Below the pieces are notes generated by a model. It saw only the letters and a program-made list of their open reading frames with translations. It searched no databases and had not been told where the DNA came from. This document shows positions 30,574 to 35,944 of a stretch of DNA of 35,944 nucleotides, in pieces. The DNA is taken from positions 1 to 35,944 of the forward strand of contig JAZTXD010000044.1 in the NCBI GenBank assembly GCA_045636265.1. Direction: 5' to 3'. Position numbers and translations under genes: made by a program. The first letter of the stretch is position 1; every line of letters begins with the position of its first letter. The DNA is from Flemingiibacterium sp045636265. GTDB taxonomy: Bacteria > Bacillota > Clostridia > Oscillospirales > CAG-272.

Positions 30574-32175
30574 TTATTTTGATTGTATAATTGTTTTTAC
30601 AGCGTCGCAGTCCTCATATGCTTTAAGGCGAAGCATGTTTACAAAGCTGTCAAGCTGTTCTCTTATTGCATCTTCATCCTTGACAATCGCCTCGCATGCC
30701 GCAACAAGCTCGCCCTGTTTAAAGGTGCGAATATCAAGCATATTCTCACGACGGTTTATATAGTCAAGGAATGCGTCGATTTTGGGGTCATACGTTATTC
30801 CGATCATCGGAACAGCCATTGATGCCGCAAAAATGAGCATGTGCAGTCTTGTTCCAACAACAAATCTCGCACGCTTTATAAGGCCGCAAAGCTCACTCGC
30901 CGTAAGCTTTTCAACAACCACACCGCGCCCAACCATATCGGCAAGACGTTTGGTTATAGCCCCGTCGCGACCGACATACATCGGTATATACAGCGGTGTC
31001 AGTGAATATTTTTCCGAAATCTCACGTATATCCGCCGCAAGTGAGTCAAGAACATCGCCGTCTGTCTTCGCGCCGTTGAAAGTGTTGCCGTCCTTAATAG
31101 ATACGATAAAATACGGTGCACTTATTCCTTCGCGCGCCTCTATATAGTCAACCCATTTATCCTGCGCCGCCGAAAGGAGAAGCGCGGGGTCAGCCGTTAC
31201 TCTCGCGTCGTCGCGCGACACTCCGAGCTCACCCAAAAGCTCAAGAGATGAGCGCTCTCTGAAGCTGATGTAATCGGCACACGATATGGCCTTTGCCGCC
31301 GCTTCACGGCTTGAGGGCGCACTGAGCGGTCCAAGACCGTTGGCATAAACCATTACGCGAAGTCCGTGCCTCTTTGCGCTTCTCATAATGTAAGCGTAAT
31401 ACAAAAGGCTCTTTTTGCTTGTTCCGTCCTGAAGTAAGCTTCCGCCGCCCGAAATAAGAAGCTTTGCATGCTTCATTTCGCGCCAGATGCTGAACAAATT
31501 AAATCGGTTTAACGTGCGTACTCTGCATATATGCTCCACCTTTTTCGGGTTTCGCGCAAGCACAGTTATTTTTGCATCCGGCAAACGCTCTTTTATCCCA
31601 CCTATGAGAGGCGTTAAGATTGAGTCATCACCGATATTATCATAGCCGTAGTATCCGCTGATTATGATATCCCCGTGCTTATATTTCAGGCACGGTACGA
31701 ATTTTGCGTATACTTCAAGATACTCATCCGCCGTTCCCTCTGTTAACGTAATATTATCCGACGGAACACCAAAGGTATCTATAAGGTGCTGCTTTATGTC
31801 ACAGCTCATGGCAAAAACGTGGTCGCCCCAGTCGTATGAGCTCAGAAACGCAGGTGCGTCCTCCGATACTGCATGCACCGTAGTTACAAAAGCGAATTTC
31901 ATCCTGCGCGCCAGCTTGCCGCACAGAGATGCCGTAATACACGAATGAGCGTGAACAATGTCATATTTCTCACGTTTGATAAGTGATTTTAATTTAAAAG
32001 TGCTTGGAGAAGGCGGCATTTCCACATGCCCTATTCCCTCTGACACATTATATTTACCGCCAAAGGATGCAACCGTGACATCGTGTCCGCGAAGCTTCAA
32101 ATCGCGTGCCAGTCCGGCAATATAATCTTTCGCGCAACCCATATCCGTGGGTGTATGAGCAAGCAATATCTTCAT
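30574..32175 (-). CDS. Fusion of glycosyltransferase N-domain and CsaB-like pyruvyl transferase
   Basis: The 533-residue protein combines two families. Residues 1 to about 155 resemble the N-terminal Rossmann half of GT4 glycosyltransferases (KILLAHTPTDMGCAKDYIAG, LKLRGHDVTVASFGG, YDIVHAHSCITASL). From about 170 it is a polysaccharide pyruvyl transferase like CsaB (GYYGYDNIGDDSIL, SGGGSLLQDGTSKKSLLYY, MVYANGLGPL, VGTRLHMLIFAA). CsaB adds pyruvyl ketals to cell-wall polysaccharide, which anchors SLH-domain proteins. The GT4 C-terminal donor-binding half is absent, so the N-part may bind an acceptor rather than transfer sugar. It has a good promoter at 32238-32266 and only a weak GGCGG ribosome binding site. 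Confidence 0.85.
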   Translation of the reverse strand: MKILLAHTPTDMGCAKDYIAGLARDLKLRGHDVTVASFGGKYNVSEGIGHVEMPPSPSTFKLKSLIKREKYDIVHAHSCITASLCGKLARRMKFAFVTTVHAVSEDAPAFLSSYDWGDHVFAMSCDIKQHLIDTFGVPSDNITLTEGTADEYLEVYAKFVPCLKYKHGDIIISGYYGYDNIGDDSILTPLIGGIKERLPDAKITVLARNPKKVEHICRVRTLNRFNLFSIWREMKHAKLLISGGGSLLQDGTSKKSLLYYAYIMRSAKRHGLRVMVYANGLGPLSAPSSREAAAKAISCADYISFRERSSLELLGELGVSRDDARVTADPALLLSAAQDKWVDYIEAREGISAPYFIVSIKDGNTFNGAKTDGDVLDSLAADIREISEKYSLTPLYIPMYVGRDGAITKRLADMVGRGVVVEKLTASELCGLIKRARFVVGTRLHMLIFAASMAVPMIGITYDPKIDAFLDYINRRENMLDIRTFKQGELVAACEAIVKDEDAIREQLDSFVNMLRLKAYEDCDAVKTIIQSK

Positions 32176-32237
32176 AGCGAGTTACCGCCGCACTCGGCAA
32201 GCATCCTTTCTTCAAAATTTATACAGTACCTCATATT

Positions 32238-32266
32238 ATTGTATCACACAAATCACGTTTAGTCAA
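32238..32266 (-). promoter_or_regulatory. Promoter of the CsaB-fusion gene
   Basis: On the minus strand TTGACT (32266-32261), 17 bases, TACAAT (32243-32238), 63 bases before the start codon. Confidence 0.8.
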
Positions 32267-32329
32267 TGATATAAGCCAAAAAATAGGAGGGGATATTAAA
32301 ATTCGAGTAAATTTTCACTCTTTTCGGGA

Positions 32330-32335
32330 TATAAT
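32330..32335 (+). promoter_or_regulatory. -10 box of clpC
   Basis: TATAAT stands 60 bases before the clpC start without a recognisable -35. The upstream stretch GAGTAAATTTTCACTC (32305-32320) is an imperfect inverted repeat, but does not match the CtsR heptamer repeat or CIRCE. Confidence 0.5.
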
Positions 32336-32394
32336 TATTCTTAACTGAATATCATTAAAGTTTAAAGTATAAAAGTATACCCGGAGGAATAACA

Positions 32395-34824
32395 ATGTCA
32401 AACAAATTCACAGCCAAGGCAACAAACGTACTCAACAAATCCCTTTATCTCGCATCGGAGCTTGGACACACATATATCGGAAGCGAGCATCTGCTTTTAG
32501 CGCTCACATCGGAAAGCGACAGCGCCGCAGCAAAGCTGCTTGACTCGCGTGGAGTCACATTTGACAGTGTAAAATCGTCGGTCATCGAGCGCATCGGTAT
32601 AGGCGAGCGCACGCACGTAACCCCGAATGATCTCACACCGCGTACAAAACGCATTATAGAAATGAGCGCATACCAAGCCGCGCGTTTTGGCGGAAGCTAT
32701 ATCGGCACAGAGCATCTGCTTTTGTCACTCGTCGGGGAAAATGACAGCGTAGCGGTTCGTATACTCACATCCCTCGGCACATCGCCTGCCGATATCACAT
32801 CGGATATTACGGGATTTTTAGGTGACATATCCGAGAATACCCTGCCGCAAAAAGCAAGCAAGCGCTCAAATCTCGCAGACCTGCCCACGCTTTCACAGTA
32901 CGGGCGTGATCTTACCGAGCTTGCGCGCATGGACCGCCTTGACCCCACAGTCGGGCGCGAGGTGGAAACAGAGCGCGTTATAAGCATACTTTCACGGCGC
33001 ACGAAAAACAATCCTTGCCTTATAGGTGAACCCGGTGTAGGCAAAACAGCGGTGGTTGAGGGACTTGCCAGACGTATAGTTGAGGGAGAGGTTCCCGAAA
33101 CGCTGTCGGGCAAAATGATCGTAACGCTCGACCTTGCCTCAATGATAGCCGGAGCGAAATACCGCGGTGAGTTTGAGGAGCGTATGAAAGCGATGATGGC
33201 AGAGGCGGCGAAGGATCCGTCTGTAATCCTGTTCATCGACGAGCTGCACACGCTTATCGGTGCGGGTGCGGCGGAGGGCGCCGTTGACGGAGCGAACATT
33301 TTAAAGCCGGCACTTGCAAGAGGTCAAATACGGCTCATAGGCGCCAGGACCATATCGGAGTACCGCTAGTATATCGCAAAGGATGCCGCGCTGGAGCGAC
33401 GTTTCGGAGCCGTTCATGTGGGCGAGCCGACACCGGAGGAAGCCACACAGATACTGTACGGTCTTCGCGACAGATATGAGTCGCACCACAAGGTTAAGAT
33501 AACAGACGAGGCGATCGAAGCCGCCGTGGCACTCTCCGTACGCTATATAGGCGATCGGTATCTGCCGGACAAGGCGATCGATCTTATAGATGAAGCGGCA
33601 TCGAGGGTGCGAATAGCCTCGTTCACTTCCCCGCCCGATCTCGCCGCGTCGGAAGAAGCGATACGCACAGTGAGAGCCGACAAGGAAGAGGCTATAAAGT
33701 CGCAGGATTTTGAAAAAGCCGCAGTTTTGCGCGACAAGGAGCACGCGCTTTGCGAGGAATACGAAAAGCAGCGTACAGAATGGCAAAACCGCCGGAACGG
33801 CACTTCACTTTCAATAGGCAAAGAGGATATCGCAAACGTCATAACCGCGCAGACGGGAATTCCCGTAAAACAGCTCACAGACGAGGAGAGTGAGCGGATA
33901 ACGAACCTCGCCGAAATCTTAAAATCCCGTATCATCGGTCAGGATGCGGCGGCAGAATCAATTGCCAAGGCAATTCAGCGAGGACGTGTCGGACTCGGTG
34001 ATCCTAACCGCCCCACCGGTTCATTCATCTTCCTCGGTCCCACCGGTGTCGGAAAGACAGAGCTTTGCAGAGTGCTCGCGGATGTACTCTTCGGCGACAA
34101 AAACGCCATGATCCGCGTTGACATGTCCGAGTTTATGGAACGCCACTCCACATCGAAGCTTATCGGCTCGCCCCCCGGATATGTCGGATACGGCGAGGGC
34201 GGTCAGCTCACGGAGAAAATACGCCGCAAGCCATATTCCGTTGTCCTGTTTGACGAGATCGAAAAAGCGCACCCCGATGTGTGGAGTCTGCTTTTGCAGA
34301 TACTTGAGGACGGAATCCTCACCGACTCCCAGGGACGGCGCGTTGATTTTAAAAACACCGTTATTATCATGACATCCAACGTGGGTGCCGCAAATCTTGT
34401 AGAACGGCGTAAAACGCTCGGATTCACCGGCGAGAGTGAATTTGACTCGGAGCGCGCGGTAATGTCAACTCTTCGCGAAACCTTCAAACCGGAGTTTCTC
34501 AACCGTGTTGACGAAATAATAATCTTCAACAGGCTCACCGACGAGGATATTAGAAAGATTGCAAAAATAATGCTCGGACACGTCACAGAGCGCATCAAGG
34601 CGCTCGGCGTTGATATAACCTTCTCCGAAGAAGTTGTATCAATGCTCGCCAAGGAGGGATATGACGCCGCTTACGGTGCGCGTCCACTGCGCCGCGTCAT
34701 CAGCAAAAAGATTGAGGACACCTTCGCCGCCGCGATGCTTGACTCACGTATAAAAGCGGGAATGAGCGTAACCGCCGTCTTGTCTGATGACGGTGATGTC
34801 GTGTACGAAAAGGTTTCAGAATAG
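32395..34824 (+). pseudogene. clpC: clpC interrupted by an in-frame TAG codon
   Basis: The full frame of 810 codons encodes a ClpC ATPase. It has two N-domain repeats (1-145), first AAA module with GEPGVGKT (211-218) and FIDELH (D282, E283), a UVR-like segment near 430-455, and second AAA module with GPTGVGKT (548-555), LFDEIEKAHPDV and MTSNVGA. ClpC unfolds proteins for ClpP. Codon 325 (33367-33369) is TAG: TISEYR-stop-YIAKDAALERRF, where the family has EYRKYIEKDAALERRF, so one A-to-T change in a lysine codon would explain it. The frame is intact on both sides and GTG at 33418 has no ribosome binding site. The terminal stop is also TAG. Either the gene is inactivated, amber is suppressed, or it is a sequencing error. 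GGAGG (32383-32387) marks the start. Confidence 0.9.
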
Positions 34825-34843
34825 CGTCATTCCTAAAAAAATC

Positions 34844-34872
34844 TTGACGGAAGCTCACGTTTGTGATATAAT
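34844..34872 (+). promoter_or_regulatory. Promoter of the thioesterase gene
   Basis: TTGACG (34844-34849), 17 bases, extended -10 TGA-TATAAT (34867-34872). Confidence 0.85.
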
Positions 34873-34904
34873 TACCTTATAATAGTAAAGTGAGGTAATA
34901 TACA

Positions 34905-35294
34905 ATGCTCGAAGTTGGAATCAAACACACAAAAAGCGAAACTGTAACTGACAATAACACCGCCGCCGCACTCGGAAGCGGTCTGCTTCCCGTATACGCA
35001 ACACCTGCAATGATTGCACTGCTTGAGGGTACATGTGCCGAGGCAGTCGCACCGCATCTTGACGAGGGATGCACCACAGTAGGCACAAAGCTCAACGTGG
35101 AGCACGTTGCGGCAACACCTCTCGGAATGGATGTCACCTGTGAATGTGAGCTTATCGAAGTTGACCGCCGCAGACTTGTGTTCAAGGTGGAGATATGCGA
35201 TAAGGCAGGCGTTATCGGCCACGGAACGCATGAGCGTTTCATCGTTGCATCCGAAAAATTCATGGCAAAGACAAACTCAAAGCTTGAGCTTTGA
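34905..35294 (+). CDS. FlK-like hotdog thioesterase
   Basis: The 129-residue protein is a small hotdog-fold thioesterase. T33, E41 and H67 have exactly the spacing of the Thr42-Glu50-His76 triad known from fluoroacetyl-CoA thioesterase FlK, in the segments YATPAMIALLEGTCAEAV and GTKLNVEHVAATP. The family also includes many housekeeping acyl-CoA thioesterases, and fluoroacetate resistance is not implied. The gene has its own strong promoter and is followed 38 bases later by a zinc-ribbon gene, perhaps on the same transcript. Confidence 0.82.
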   Translation: MLEVGIKHTKSETVTDNNTAAALGSGLLPVYATPAMIALLEGTCAEAVAPHLDEGCTTVGTKLNVEHVAATPLGMDVTCECELIEVDRRRLVFKVEICDKAGVIGHGTHERFIVASEKFMAKTNSKLEL

Positions 35295-35332
35295 GAAAAG
35301 CGCCCATAAAACTGCATTAAGGAGGCCAAGTT

Positions 35333-35770
35333 ATGGATTTCAAATCTATTATAGACAACGTAACAACAAAAGCCACGGAAATTGCCAAAACTGCCGTTAA
35401 GAAAACCGGCGAGGCAGCAGAATCCGCAAAAAATGCAATCACACTCAAATCGGAGAACAACAAGCTTGAGGGACTCTTCACAACGCTCGGAAAGCTTTTT
35501 TATGAGCAAACCAAAGGTACCGACGTGCGTGCACAGATTTCGGCTCAGATAATGCAGATTGACGAGCAGAAGCTGGTTATCGAAAACTTAAGAGCTGCAA
35601 TGGCAGAGTCAAGCGGTAAAATGGTGTGCGACTCCTGCGGCAAGGATATCGACATCGACAGCACCTTCTGCCCCGTCTGCGGCAAGAAGGTTGAGCCGAA
35701 GTTTGTATTTACCGAAGCTCAAAGTGCCGAAACAAACGAGTCAAAAGAAGACTCGAGCGAAAACGTTTAA
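35333..35770 (+). CDS. Small zinc-ribbon protein with coiled coil
   Basis: The 145-residue protein starts with an alanine- and lysine-rich amphipathic helix (1-40). A probable coiled coil (40-95) follows, then a zinc ribbon with C99, C102, C113 and C116 (CDSC, CPVC), and an acidic, disordered tail. Proteins of this layout are common in Clostridia and their role is not established. AAGGAGG lies just ahead of the ATG. No transmembrane helix is present. Confidence 0.75.
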   Translation: MDFKSIIDNVTTKATEIAKTAVKKTGEAAESAKNAITLKSENNKLEGLFTTLGKLFYEQTKGTDVRAQISAQIMQIDEQKLVIENLRAAMAESSGKMVCDSCGKDIDIDSTFCPVCGKKVEPKFVFTEAQSAETNESKEDSSENV

Positions 35771-35790
35771 GGTTATTTATAGCCAATATC

Positions 35791-35820
35791 GCCCCGTACA
35801 AAAAGTGCGGGGCATTTTTT
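35791..35820 (+). terminator. Terminator of the zinc-ribbon gene
   Basis: GCCCCGTAC pairs with GTGCGGGGC (one T-G pair) around AAAAA and is followed by ATTTTTT. Confidence 0.92.
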
Positions 35821-35841
35821 ATATTTTTTTCAAATAAGCTA

Positions 35842-35870
35842 TTGACAAACCGTTTTGTTTATGGTATAAT
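35842..35870 (+). promoter_or_regulatory. Consensus promoter of tRNA-Asp
   Basis: TTGACA (35842-35847), 17 bases, TATAAT (35865-35870), 19 bases before the tRNA. This perfect match is expected for a stable RNA operon. Confidence 0.9.
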
Positions 35871-35889
35871 ACTATTCGTGATGAAACGA

Positions 35890-35944
35890 GGCCGGGTAGT
35901 TCAGCTGGTTAGAACGCTAGCCTGTCACGCTAGAGGTCGTGGGT
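35890..35944 (+). tRNA. tRNA-Asp, anticodon GUC (cut by window end)
   Basis: The 5' acceptor strand GGCCGGG, the D arm with TTCAGCTGGTTAGAA, and the anticodon arm CTAGC-CTGTCAC-GCTAG with anticodon GTC at 35924-35926 are present, followed by the variable loop and the start of the T arm. The 3' part lies outside the window. Confidence 0.92.

Noticed and set aside
32395..34824. TAG reassigned to an amino acid throughout the organism
   Set aside because: The other genes here stop at TAA or TGA, so there is no independent in-frame TAG to support recoding, and no suppressor tRNA lies in the window. A single mutation or error is simpler.
33418..34824. Independent gene for the second half of ClpC starting at GTG 33418
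   Set aside because: There is no ribosome binding site or promoter in front of it and the frame is continuous with the first half, so it is the back half of one interrupted gene.

Overview
The window looks like chromosomal DNA of an anaerobic, probably gut-associated member of the Clostridia. This is inferred from the gene content (a Spo0A-type domain, rubrerythrin, flavodiiron protein, rubredoxin, a pth-mfd operon, a ClpC-type Clp ATPase), from moderate G+C, from TAA/TGA stops almost everywhere, and from Firmicutes-like TTGACA-N17-TATAAT promoters and extended -10 elements. I cannot name the species.

Region 1 (1-9,930) is accessory in character. After a complete tRNA-Leu(UAG), one tightly packed operon encodes a SUFU-domain protein, a 1,204-residue DEAH/SNF2-type helicase of the kind carried by integrative elements, a MoxR-type AAA ATPase, a vWA protein with an N-terminal DUF2201-like domain, and a complete NAD+-dependent DNA ligase that continues into a BspA-like leucine-rich-repeat tail. 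Directly behind the ligase lies a roughly 70-residue remnant of the C-terminus of a large serine recombinase, with one frameshift. The whole block is therefore best read as the residue of an integrated mobile element. It is the strongest candidate here for an undescribed system.

Region 2 (10,000-20,000) returns to housekeeping genes: a stand-alone Spo0A DNA-binding domain with a TTG start, a YhcH/YjgK/YiaL-family protein, an orphan sensor histidine kinase, rubrerythrin, a PHP histidinol-phosphatase, the pth-mfd operon with a strong leader hairpin, and an AraC-type regulator with a large C-terminal domain.

Region 3 (20,000-24,400) is an oxygen and iron defence locus. Ferritin, rubredoxin, a multidomain flavodiiron protein and a ZIP metal transporter form one leftward unit. 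A Crp/Fnr-family regulator diverges from it, and its promoter carries a palindrome between -35 and -10.

Region 4 (24,400-32,200) holds a cardiolipin synthase and a flippase, tRNA-Arg(CCU), a short array of four hairpins separated by a near-constant 7-base linker, an unrecognised small protein, a PfkB sugar kinase, a SLC13/ArsB-like permease, and a glycosyltransferase-domain/CsaB pyruvyl-transferase fusion.

Region 5 (32,200-35,944) has a clpC gene interrupted by an in-frame TAG at a usually conserved lysine codon, an FlK-like hotdog thioesterase, a zinc-ribbon protein, and a tRNA-Asp cut by the window end.
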